Made by a program: the position numbers and the translations under genes | NCBI RefSeq assembly: GCF_026210795.1 | Contig: NC_089442.1 | Coordinates: 3,038,001-3,102,000, forward strand | Origin: Rhizophagus irregularis | Taxonomy: Eukaryota > Glomeromycota > Glomeromycetes > Glomerales > Glomeraceae | Reading direction: 5' to 3' | Length of the DNA stretch: 64,000 bases | The notes under the pieces: model-generated | Told to the model about the DNA's origin: nothing | Databases searched by the model: none | What the model saw: the letters and a program-made list of their open reading frames with translations, nothing else | Shown: positions 33,699-45,900 of the stretch, piece by piece | Position numbering within the stretch: position 1 is the first letter of the stretch | Layout: every line of letters begins with the position of its first letter

Positions 33699-35409
33699 TT
33701 AACTAAATTCAACGTTAACATCACCGCTCGTAGCTCCAATGTTGAGGAAACCTTGCGAGTTTATTGAACCAATTCTACCTTGTCGGTTATGATTTTTATC
33801 ATTTCCAATTCCAATATTAACATCACCAGAAGTAGTCGTAATTTGATATTGTCCTTCGAATGTATTATGCTACATAAATATAAATAAATGGAATTTTTTT
33901 TTAGGAAAAATTGAATTATAAAAAAAAATTATAAAAAAAACTATAAAAAAAACTATAAAAAAAACTATAAAAAAAACTATAAAAAACTTTACCAATTTTA
34001 AATCAATATCTCCGCTAGTTGCTTTAATTGTAATTTGACTATCGGTAATCCCATCAGCAAGCTTTATATCCGTATTAATATCCCCACTTGTGGCTGAAAC
34101 ATCAACAATGGGTTTAACAACAGGATTTGAAACATTTAATTCCAAATCAATATCCCCACTAGTACTTTTCAACCCAACTTTTGGGCTTAATCCTAATATG
34201 GTGGTTGCATTAACTTTAACGTTTATATCACCGCTTGTTGATCCAATATTTATTTCATCCCGTAATGACGAGATTGAACCTTTTATATCCCCACTAGTAG
34301 CTTGGATTGTCGTTTTCGTAAATAAAATATTTTCGATATAAATATCAGAACTCGTGGTCTTTAGATTTATTGGGTAAGGGTACTGAACGGAGTTTTGTTT
34401 GAATTTAACGTCAAATCTTTTTGAATTTATGTTTACGGGTGATAATGTTGTGGTTGCAACTTGTTGTGGTAAAATTACTTCAACCCTGCTCACAATACAT
34501 TTTGTTGTCCATAACGCCAAGAAGCGGTCAATAGCATCACCTTTTGGCTAATTATAATAATTATGATAATAATAATAGTAATTTAATAATTAATTAATAA
34601 ATAATATTTATATAAAATATATTATAATACTTACGATATTTATATTATAGGTAAAAGGCGCAATTGTTGATACATATTGACTATCGGTATTCCTTGTTGC
34701 AATACGAATTTGAATAGTTGTATTGGTGACTGAAGTATCATTTGTTTGAGAGATCCAAAGTTCATCATATCTCTTTTTTTTTTTATTTTAAAAATAAATT
34801 TTTCGTTATTTTACTTATTTACATTATTTTTTTATAAAGTTAATTTACTTACATTAAAATATTTGGAAGTTTCAACATTCAATGTTGGAATTATAGTTTG
34901 ATCATAAGATAATGTTGAAGGAGTTACTGAATCCATGTTTACATAAAGGTCACGACATCCAAAAAACATCAATAATTGAGAAACCTAAAAAAAAAAAAGA
35001 AAGTTGCATTAATTTATATATTATTGTTTTTTTATTATTTTATTATTTTATTATTTTTTAAATTTTTACCGCGTGAATAATTCCCACTACAAGATAAATT
35101 ATAGAAATAATCATTAGCACTTTTGGCGTGCAACAAAACAAACACCGGTTTCGATCACGTCGTCCTAAAATAAATTATATTTATTCATGTTAGCATGTAT
35201 AATAAAATGAAATATATATATATATATATATATATATTTTTACAATTTTTTAAATAAGGTTATCTTATCGTACCTTCATTTTTTACAACTCTATTACCAT
35301 AATTAGGAGTTATTTGATTAGTTTCTTGTTGATTATATGGAAAATTTCCATCCGTATATAATGATTGCTTAGTAGAAGATTTCATATTTTTAGGGGATGT
35401 TGAACCCAT
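33699..35409 (-). CDS. Single-pass membrane protein with regular TSGDI repeats, DUF4097-like (paralogue B)
   Basis: Exons in transcript order: 35409-35274, 35164-35070, 34984-34853, 34772-34635, 34547-33993, 33869-33699; intron phases 1,0,0,0,0; 408 residues. Short N-terminus (MGSTSPKNMKSSTK), then a basic Cys patch (RRDRNRCLFCC) and one span (VLMIISIIYLVVGIIHA). The outer part has a very regular repeat: TTSSDI, ATSGDI, STSGDI, STSGDI, ATSGDI, ATSGDI, TTSGDV, ATSGDV, each followed by alternating hydrophobic residues, the DUF4097 signature. The third exon has the same 132-base length as in paralogue A. The start MGSTSPK is a weaker myristoylation candidate. Likely a cell-surface protein; partner unknown. 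Confidence 0.87.
33910..33990. repeat. Intronic (AAAAAAACTAT)n in paralogue B
   Basis: Six or so copies of an ACTATAAAAAAA unit fill most of the last intron. Read through, they give a false FFIVFFIVFF tail on the minus strand. Confidence 0.85.
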
Positions 35410-36590
35410 TTTTTTTTTCCTCTTAAAATAAATAAAGAAATAAACGAATTTAACGTACAAAAAAAATTTTTTTTAGTAAATATTCCGGTTTATATTATAT
35501 ATTTTTTAAATTTTTTTTTTTAAAAAAAAAAGGGGCCCACTTTTTTTTTGAAATATTTCCTGTTCTTTTTTATATTTTCATGTTACCGCCAAGTTATTCA
35601 TTATTTGAACACTATTATTAATTATTTATTATGAATATTATGAAAGAACATAGCCAAGATAAGAAGCATAAATTCTGTGATACTTTGGCCAAGAGTTTAT
35701 CATAACCATATAAAGAATTTTGTAATACATCAATTTTTGATTCTAAATTGATTTTGGATGAATTAAAATTTAAATTTAAACAAATGTTTTCTAGACATTT
35801 CTGTATCGAAAATTCTTTTTATTTTTTTCTCATTGACTAAATCGCGTTATGGCGCAGTAATTATCATATTATTATCATATTATTTATATTATTTATAGTT
35901 TCATAGTTTCATAAAGCATATGAACGTTTCAGAATTTATTTATTTTTTCATTGTTTAATGAACAAAGTTGCGACATGAAATGCATGTATATTAATGTATT
36001 ATATCGTTTAAAGTCGTTAGCCGTTTTTACGACTATATATTCTATATATTTCAGGTCCAATGATTTTTTACATGCAAAATTCGCTTCTGCATGTCCATAA
36101 ACGCAAAATCTTTTTTTTTTTTTGGTATTTAGAAGTAAAGAATATATTTCGATGCGTGAGAATCTAAGGTACAGTAAGTATCTATTATCTATATCGGTCA
36201 CAAGACCCAATAACTGGGTCACGTAATGACCATTTTCACCAATCAATGAAAGTCCCTGTGACTGATATAGCTGTCATTCTAACGCTTTTGATCATGCTAT
36301 TTCTTAATTACTCCACTTTTCCACTTTATAAACCTTATATGAACTTTTCCTATAAATTTTACACTTTCTTTTTTTTCTTATATATTCTACTAAAAATAGT
36401 ACATTTTCCTTTTTTTTATATACTATACTAAAAATAGTTATATCAACTATGTCAAAACTGAAATTTAATATAACTATCGAAGAAGTGCATCCAAGGAGAA
36501 AACAATAAGAAAAAATTATTCAAACATTACAATAGGAGTAATTCCATTACGCTCAAATTAATTCTCATCTAGATTTCTATTACTTACAGG
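35410..36590. other. Intergenic, no gene seen
   Basis: The first part is the promoter region of paralogue B, with a TATATTATATAT stretch. Open frames at 35929-36246 and 36246-36431 lack motifs and I do not call them. Confidence 0.45.
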
Positions 36591-36733
36591 CAGTGATGTG
36601 CTCTTGGAAGATTGGAAGCACTATTGAAAGCACCTTTGGAAAGATTGGAAGCATAATTTTCTAATAAAACCATTTGGTTTGGAAACTTCTAACCAAATTT
36701 TTATACTATTGGAAGTACAAATGAACATCACTG
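36591..36733. mobile_element. Small hAT-type MITE, 143 bp
   Basis: The ends CAGTGATG and CATCACTG are flanked by a perfect 8-bp duplication CTTACAGG (36583-36590 and 36734-36741). Inside are several TTGGAAG words in both orientations. Non-coding. Confidence 0.88.
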
Positions 36734-36741
36734 CTTACAGG

Positions 36742-38009
36742 AAATGAATGTATAATCTTTTTTTAAGTTTGAAAAAATAATATCGCGACCTTATTCCTTA
36801 ATTACCGTTACGGCGTAAAGCCGTAAACAGTCATATTATATTTGACTCTACAGGAAAATCGTAGATGACAGTTTAAAATTAGTAATTGAAGAAATAGATA
36901 TGGCGCTTATTCACTGCACATTATGAGGATGATTCTTTTGTGATGCACTTCTGCAATTTGGTAGTATTTTGGTGGTATTTATTTCTTGAAATTTCATGTA
37001 ATAAAATTGTTCATATAATAAATAAATAAAGATTTTACTTGTTCTTATACCAATTATGGTTTACCGAATTTTTCGTCGAGTCCCGCCGCAATTGTTCGTT
37101 TTCATTTGCTAGAAGGAAGCTGTTCTGCCGTGATAGTTTTGGATATCGAGAGTAGACACGTTCAAATTCTTAATGTTTCGGGAGAAACTGTTTTGCGGCT
37201 AGCGAGATGTTTCGCTCATTTAGGCTTTGGTTTCGGCCATTCCGAAACTGGCGAAACTAGCAAAACTAAAATGTCACGTGCACACTCTTTAATCGGTAAT
37301 TAAAATTATGAAATTCTGTGGATACTTTCGTTTTTTGGTTGTTTGTTCAAAACTAATTATATTTCTTTAGCTTTTACAGCAAGATGTTTAAGTGTATTAA
37401 TTGAAACTTTTGGAGGACAATTATTAGCAAAATGTGCCTAATCTTGTAAGCCTTTTTCCAAAAAGCAATCATAATTAATATACACAGGTGGCTTCATAAT
37501 GACCGTTTGATAATTTTGCTTCTTGTGTATGAGTTCTCCACACCAATGACTTAGGTCACCACCATTCTTTCTTTTCTTTTTCCACCTGTGGGTTACATGA
37601 ATGGAACTGTATCAATTGGTAAAGGATTTAGAAAAGGTAAGTTCTGGACATTCAGGTGTTAGTCATAATACTCTTCAGGTTTACTCTGCAAAATGATGAA
37701 TGGACGATGGTTTCAGGAATCTTGAAACTTTTTCTGCGAATTTTACGTATATTATATTTACTATTATTTTACTCGTATTTATAATGAAAAATGTTATTTA
37801 CAATAAAAAAAATTTCGGTAAAAAGTTGCAAACCGCGTTATATTATTACGTTATATTATTAATATGTCTGCGAAATCATAACAATCACTGCGCATGTAAT
37901 AAAATTTAAGGGCAAATTTTTCTTATTATGATAGCCATATTAAAAATTATGGTGCCGTATAGTTATTAATTATATAATTTATGTATGTAGATCAAAATCG
38001 GCTAAAATA
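36742..38009. other. AT-rich DNA with a GTTTCG-rich patch and coding relics
   Basis: 37170-37280 carries GTTTCGG, CGAAACT and related words like the subterminal zones of the 9013-13492 hAT; a matching patch lies at 39400-39475. The two could be ends of another old element, but no clean inverted ends or target copies were found. Minus-strand relics occur near 37330-37600 (VYINYDCFLEKGLQD and CPPKVSINTLKHLAVK). Confidence 0.35.
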
Positions 38010-38762
38010 AATTTTATTGGTTAAAATTGATGATTTTCGAATCCATAATTCTGGCCAAATTTTGCTTAATTCCGGCCAATTTTATAATGCCGGCCTAAAT
38101 TTTATAAAAATTGAAAAATGCAGTTCAAATGTAACATCACATTTATATAAAATAACTTTCAAACTAAATATAGAAAATAATACTTCTTGACAACATCTAA
38201 GAGTGTGTTGAAAATTTTTTTCAAATACTTTTTGTTTTTTAAGGTGGATCTTAACTAGAAGTTGGTACATTTTATTTGCTAAAAATAAGGAATAATGAGA
38301 AAAACTTGAAATTTGTCAAATATAGTAAATAATTTAAAACTCCAAATTAAGACAGAAAGTATTTTATATAATTTTATAACAAAAAAAAAGCTTAAAAAAA
38401 TATTAACTCTAATAAATTTTCAAATAAACCCAGAATCTATAAAGAAAAATTTCCCTTTTTTTCATTATATTTGTATAATAGTATTATAAATTCTTTATTA
38501 TTTCAATGGTTTTAATTACAAAACAAACTATTTTCTAATTTAAAAAACAATTTGAATATTAAAATAAAAAAATTTCGTGATGAAATAAATAGGAATCTAA
38601 TATTAAAACATGATTGGACAAAAGTGGATTTACTAAAAATAATGAAAATTTTGTAGTTTTTTTTTAATTTAAAAAAAAATATATTATTCAAAAATAAATC
38701 TAATAATACTCTTCCCTTCCTTTTTCCTATAATAAATAAAATTTTATCATTATTTCATATTA
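38010..38762. repeat. Dispersed repeat core, copy 2
   Basis: Same order of blocks as at 2375-3024 (AATCCATAATTCTGGCC, ACTTGAAATTTGTCAAA, ATGATTGGACA, TCATTATTTCATATT). The outer inverted ends of the 2212-3223 element are absent here, so the core is an independent unit or the ends were lost. Confidence 0.75.
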
Positions 38763-41001
38763 AAAAATAGAGAAAATTTGATAAATTCAATAATAAACAA
38801 AAATCTTATTGGGTGACCGACCTTATTAACTTAATAAAAGCTGTTTCTTTTGAAAAGTTACACCTAAAAATAAAATATTTATTATTAGTTAAAGGATTCT
38901 CATTAAAATTTATTGAAGTAAAAATTCTTTTTTTTATTAAAAAATCAATTTTTTTGTGTTTATACAAAAACTACCCGAATAACTACCATTAAACCCTTAG
39001 AAAATCTTTTTTTCTCTTGCAAAATTACATATATTTTTGCTATTAAAACTATATATTTATCCAAACTTTTAAAAGGATCTCAAAAAAAGTTCATTTTTTA
39101 ACGTAAACTTCTTGTATATGCGAAGAGAAAAAAAAATTTCAAAAATGGAAAATTAACTTCAGAGACTAGTAAAGCACATGATGTTCTATCAAATTACTTA
39201 ATTTGTATGGGAGTTACATATTAAAATTGACGGTTTATCATAAAATGAAGTGACTCAAATATGGTTACACGAATTTTTTTTAATATGAAAATGATTTGCA
39301 TATTACATGCACGGTGATTGATAAGTAGATGCAAAAATTGTGACCAATCAAAAATATCGCAGATTTCCGAAGTATCAATTTGATATCATGGCGAAACTAT
39401 TAGTTTTCACCAGGTTTTGGAATTTTTTTCGAAAAATTATCCGAAAATTTAGTTTCGACTTCGCCCGAAACACTGCAAGCTACTGTATATTAAACTAAAG
39501 AATTTTCTTTTGTGTGTATAGGTATAAATAATGACCTTGTTCTTTTTTTCATATACCGATTTATTAATAAATTATTATATATACCTCAAAGCAAGTTTGT
39601 ATGATTTTAGCCTGAACTCAGTTCAACGATTTTTACATGAATATTTGACATTCCTATCATTCATATTTAAATGTATGATTTAGTTACCAATTTGATAATT
39701 TTAAAACATAACATTTATAAAAAAAAACTAATTAAATATCAATATACTAGTGATATAGTTTATCCGTCACATTAGATGTTTCTGTAATTTACAATAAATG
39801 GTTGAAACAAAAAACTTTAGATAGATATATACATATATATATAAGCATTCTTTAAAAATTAATAGTTTATCTTCGCTATACACAAATTATACTTCGGATA
39901 CTTGCATACTACTTTGGATTCTAAATCCATTACTACAACATTACGAAAATAAATAATGATCATTGGCTCCCGCAGAAGCACGTTCGTTCCCGCGTGATTT
40001 TACACACGTGATCAGATGATGTACTTTTAAATCTTTAAATTCTTATAAAATAAAGCTAATTATTAATAAATAAATATAACCTCTTTAGGCCATTGTCATT
40101 TTAAGACTTTAACATATTAAAAAATGCAAGAGAAGAAAGACGATTAATTTCAATGATTTTTTTAATGCAAATTTATTTTATTTTAAACAATTTAAAATTA
40201 CTATTTAATTTCAGTGATTCGATTTATAATTATTTAAATTATACTATTTATCTTATTCATCAAACATTAAATATTATTTCTAGCAAAACTATCACAATTG
40301 TTAATTAACACGATCGTTAAATGTAATTATGTAACACTACTAAAATAAATTGAAATTCTCTTCGGAAAAATTAGAGCCGTGACGCTTCAGACCTTCTACC
40401 GGTCTCCATCACTTCTCCATCACTAATAAAAAATGATTTTATGGGTTACAATACCATTTAGTAGACAAGTAAATATTCTGTCCTTTGCGATGAGTGCAAA
40501 ATCCCATGCTGTATAAATCTTCGTTTTATCAAATGTAATTCTCTTAAAGAACGAGAATCTTCATTTGAATAAAAAAAATATATGCTGTATATACAGTATC
40601 ACATTATATTTTATTGGTAAAATGATATTTCGGTAAAATATCCCTTTGGTAAAATGGATTTCGACAAAATACCCTTCGGTAAAATGGATTTGGCAAGTGA
40701 CTTTCGGTAATACAAAAAATTTCAGTCAAGTGATTTACAATACTGATGGACTTCGCAGCGAAGACTTTAGACTAGTATTAAGACAGATTTTTTTCCTTTA
40801 ATTTGTAGGCCTATTACTTTTCCCCCAGACTTTTGGTTATCTTAGGGATTTTTTTGGGTTGGCTTCATTAAGTTTGTGACGGTAATAATATGATAACTGG
40901 GGTTTTACATTATGTGGCCCCGAAGTTTTACGAGGAAAAAATTATACAGACAAATTGACGTCTACTCGTTCGGAATAATTTGTTATGAAATTATCATGTC
41001 C
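38763..41001. other. AT-rich intergenic region with a degenerate repeat
   Basis: No gene. At 40612-40720 a loose tandem repeat of TTCGGTAAAATGGATTT and GACAAAATACCC type occurs. Confidence 0.45.
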
Positions 41002-41004
41002 TTA

Positions 41005-41241
41005 GGCCGGGCAAAAAAAATTTTTAGATTCTCGTGACATAAAATTTTAAAAATGACCCGGCCGGCCGGCATTTATTTTTATATTTGTAAAATTTTTTCA
41101 TATGTAAAATTTTTTTACGCCACATTGGCCAATAACTTAAAACACGTGATAAAAATTTTTTGCTATAAAAAAAAAATTTCCATTTTTCGAAAAACTGACC
41201 CGGCCGGGTCACGAGAATCTAAATTTTTTTTTTGCCCGGCC
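41005..41241. mobile_element. MITE with GGCCGGGC ends and TTA target sites (PIF/Harbinger type)
   Basis: The ends are GGCCGGGCAAAAAAAA and the complement, flanked by TTA on both sides (41002-41004 and 41242-41244). A second inverted pair lies inside (AGATTCTCGTGAC at about 41029 and GTCACGAGAATCT at about 41208). GG-starting ends with a TTA duplication fit PIF/Harbinger non-autonomous elements. Length 237 bp, no gene. Confidence 0.8.
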
Positions 41242-41599
41242 TTATCACGGTATAACACCACAATGTAATAATTATAACGTGATCTTAACTAGGATTTAAT
41301 TACATGCATTTAATTGGCAAGTAATATATTTCAGTCTCTTATTTCTCTTGCAACAAAGAAATTGATAAAAATTATGGATGGAAGTTCAAATCAAGTATTA
41401 TTATAATTACGAGTATCACAATCATCAAGTCATCAACTGAAATATTTTTAATTCAGCTATTTACGACATTATTTATATAATTTATAGAACGGAAGTTTAT
41501 TCAACAATATTGCTTCTAGTAATTAATAACTTTGTTTCATATAAAGCGGTTTTGCACGAAAATATGTTTAACAATTGCACCTTTCTCAATTAGAAAAGG

Positions 41600-41790
41600 A
41601 TGAATTTATTACACCAGATGAAAAAAGCAGAACTTATTAGCAGATGTATTAAAAAAATACTTTTGTGAATTAGAAGAAATCCCAACTAAAGAATTTTTAG
41701 ATGATGGCGATATTATAAAATTAGTTCAATATGAAGAAGAGCAAATAAAAATGTCTTTTGGTGATGCATTTATATAAATCTATGTAAAAC
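41600..41790 (+). pseudogene. Possible pogo/Tigger transposase C-terminal relic
   Basis: Reads CELEEIPTKEFLDDGDIIKL and VQYEEEQIKMSFGDAF with stops on both sides. An acidic IPT..LDDGDIIKLVQ stretch is typical of the tail of Tigger-type transposases. Too short and broken to be certain. Confidence 0.35.
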
Positions 41791-42986
41791 TTGGGTAAAT
41801 TTTTTTTTTTGAACAAAAAACAGATGAATTTAATAAGGAAGATATGTGTATCTTTAAAAAGTATCTTAAAATTATACAGCTACTTGAAATCGCAAGCTAA
41901 AAAGCAAGTTCCAATAACTCAATATTTCTAAAATAATTAAATTGTTTGGTCTAAAAATATAATTTACTAGGAAAAGGAATTGCTAAATTTTAATTTATTT
42001 GATCAGCAGTAATCGGTGTTATATCATGGTCAAAACATTTAAAACCCACAAAACTGTGCGTAACTATTATAAAATTTTTCTGGAATGTCTGAGACCCAAG
42101 ACCCCAATCTTAAGATTTTTTTAATTTTAAATTTTTAATTTTTTTTTATTTTATTTTTATAATGTGTAATAAAATACCTAAAATACCGTAGTGATTAAGT
42201 AGAGGTTTACTCTGTATAGTCACCGCTTAGATGTAACATGGTGAATATATAGAGGTCTGACTGTACATCGTCCTTGTAGAATTGATTTTAACGAAAAAAT
42301 CAAAAAATATTCAAAATTACCTTTGTTACTCAAAGTAAACTTACAAAGTAGCGCAATAAACCTACTTTAAGTATTCCATGCACCTCTATTCTCCGACAGC
42401 ATCATTTGGTGTATGATACAGTACCGCAATAATTACTACACCAATTTTTTGCGCAAAGATAATGATTTTTATATTATGTATTAAGAATATTTTCCGTTTT
42501 GTGATTTTACTGCGAAACAATGATTGACACATTCTAGATGGCAACTCTCTTTTTGTGTGCCATTCTACCGTCTGTGTCGATAGTTTCCAAAAATGGATTT
42601 CGTGAAAGAAAAATTTTGTTAAATGAGTCAATAATAATATTTAAATCGCCTCTGTAGCTCTAAGTAAGACTTGAGAGCAGCCAAAATTACATCTATCTAG
42701 TAATTTTTTAAGTTATATGTTGTTAAAATAAAATTTCTCTTTATGATTTTCGTTGCACCATAATTTGCTGGCTGCGCCACGAACCTGGCACACATGCTTC
42801 TACAGATAATTAGTAGTACAGACACGATGATGTGGTTACTGTAACCAATTAAATGTGATACACATAATGAATTTTGCATAAATATTATTACCGTAAATAC
42901 CATACTAAAAGGAACTTAACATAGTAAAATACATTAATTTTTCCAGGTAGGGAGAATTTTTGGTATAATTATACAGTAATGGGCTA
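41791..42986. other. Intergenic, upstream of the kinase gene
   Basis: Mostly unremarkable. 42215-42270 (GATGTAACATGG, then GGTCTGACTGTAC) resembles one end of the element at 58391-58781, perhaps a solo fragment. The last 100 bases hold the presumed kinase promoter. Confidence 0.4.
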
Positions 42987-45900
42987 ATGGTTCTCAGTAA
43001 TGATAAAGGTAAAAATCATACATATAGCATGGAAAAAGTTTCAAGTGACACCAAGGAACTTGAAGGTAAATATAATATATTAAACAAGCTGAAATGTTAA
43101 AATTAATAAATACTATCTATTATTATACCTTATATACATATAATTTAAACTAACTAACTATATTATATAAATTATATTAAATAACTTAGCTCGTAAGTTA
43201 ATAGGTTATCTTATAATTGAATAATAATAAAGTTACTTATTTTTTGTTATATACCATATAACTAAAGATTCATTTAATAATCAATAATATTATAGTTCGT
43301 AAGTTATCAGTATTTAAATATTTAGTTCTTTATTTTAAAATATCTAAATTTTTTGTTTAAATAACTATTTAATAATTATTACAGATGGTAAGTTACAACA
43401 TTTAATAATTATATTTATTTGTTTAATATTTTATATAACTCAACTAATTAGATTCTTTACTTAAATAACAAGACTGTGAGTAATATATTTAGTTTACATA
43501 CTTTGGTATTATATTTACATCTAACTAATTAACAATTAAATAATACTACAGGGTGTAAGTTATATGTTATGTTTCTATTATTTATATAATTTAAGCTAAC
43601 AAAACTCTATTTACAAAATTATTTTGTAATTTCTTTTAGTTAGTAAGTTATAAGTTATTTATTTAATTCTAATGTTATATTTATATTATAATATTTAATT
43701 TAATTTAAACTAACTAAATTCTTTATTTAAAAAATTATTTGTAATTTCTTTTAGAGCGTAAGTTACCTATTATTACACATTTATATAATATTTACGCATA
43801 ATCCAAACTAATAATTCTTTATTTAAAAAATTATTTATTATATAGCGTGTAAGATATTTATTTAATTTTATCATTACATATTTATATAATACTTACATAT
43901 AATTTAGAATAACTAAATTTTTTATTTAAAAAATTATTTAATAATATAGCGCGTAAGTTATTTATTTAATTCTATTATTGCATATTTATATAATATTTAC
44001 ATATAATTTAAACTAACTAAATTTTTTATTTAAAAAATTATTTATATTAGGGAGTAAGTTATTTATTTAATTCTATTATTACATATTTATATAAATATTT
44101 ACATATAATTTAATTTTTTATTTAAAAAATTATTTATATTAGAGAGTAAGTTATTTATTTAATTCTATTATTACATATTTATTTAATATTTATATATAAT
44201 TTAAACTAACTAAATTCTTTATTATTTTATTATTTGTAGAGTGTAAGTTATAAGTTATTTATTTAATTCTATTATTATATATTTATATATTTAAACTAAC
44301 TAAATTCTTTCTTTAATATAGGGAGTAAGTTATTTTTTAATATAAAATTTACATATAACTTAAACTAACTAAATTCTTTATTTAATATAGGGAGTAAGTT
44401 ATTTATTCAATTCTACTATTACATATTTATATAATATTTACATATAATTTAAACTAATTAAATTCTTTATTTAATATAGGGAGTAAGTTATTTTTTAATT
44501 TTATTATTACATATTTATATAATATTTACATATAATTTAAACTAATTAAGTTCTTTACTTAAAAAATTATTTTGTAATTTCTTTTAGTTGGTAAATTCTA
44601 AGTTATTTATTTAATCTATTATTACACATTTATAATATTTTAAACTAAGTAAATTTTTTATTTAAAAAATTATTTATTAGGGAGTAAGTTATTTATTTAA
44701 TTCTATTATTACATATTTATTATTAACTAAAATCTTTATTTAAAAAATTGTTTAATATAGCATGTAAGTTATTTATTTAATTCTATTATTATATATTTAA
44801 ATAATATTTACGTTAACTAAATTCTTTATTTAAAAAATTATTAAAATTATTTAATAATATAGCATGTAAGCTATTTATTTAATTCTGTTATTACATATTT
44901 ATATAGTAATTACATATAATTTAAACTAACTAAATTTTTTATTTAAAAAAATATTTGTAATTTCTTTTAGATTGTAAGTTATAAGTTATCTATTATTACA
45001 TATTTATATAATATTTATACATAATTTAAACTAACTAAATTCTTTATTTAAAAATTATTTTATAATTTCTTTTAGATGGTAAGTTATAAGTTATTTATTT
45101 AACATATAATTAAAACTAAATTAATTCTTTCTATTAGAGAGTAAATTACTTAATTTAAACTAACTAAATTCTTTATTTAATCATTTTGTAACTTCTTTTA
45201 GAGTGTAAGTTATAAGTTATTTATTTGATTCTATTATCACATTTTTATATAATATTTGCATGTAATTTAAACTAACTTTAATAAAAAAATTATTTAATAA
45301 TATAGTGGGTAAGTTATTTGTTTAATTCTATTATTTACATATTTATATAATATTTACATGTAATTTAAATTATCCAAGCATTTTAACAACAACATTGACT
45401 AAAGGACCACTTTCATAGAATGCGGTCGCACATAAGTCAATATTGATCATCATTTTACCTAATTAATGAAAATAATCTAAATTTTTTATTAAAAAAATTA
45501 TTTTGTAATTTCTTTTAGATGGTAAGTTATAAATTAATTTATTAGATTCTATTATACATATTTAAATAATATTTATATGATTTAAACTAACTAAATTTTT
45601 TATTTAATTAGAACGTAAGTTATAAGTTATTTGTTTAATTCTATTACTACATATTTAAATAATATTTACATATAATTTAAACTAACTAAATTCTTTATTT
45701 AATATAGGGAGTAAATTATTTGTTTAATTCTATTATCACATATTTATATAATATTTACATATAATTTAAACTAACTAAATTCTTTTATTTGACTAGAATG
45801 TAAGTTATAAGTTATACATATTTGTATAATATTTACATATAATTTAAACTAACTAAATTTTTTATTTAAAAATTATTTGTAATTTCTTTTAGACGGTAAG

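Noticed and set aside
37170-39480. A second large hAT between the GTTTCG-rich patches
   Set aside because: No matching terminal repeats or 8-bp duplications could be placed.
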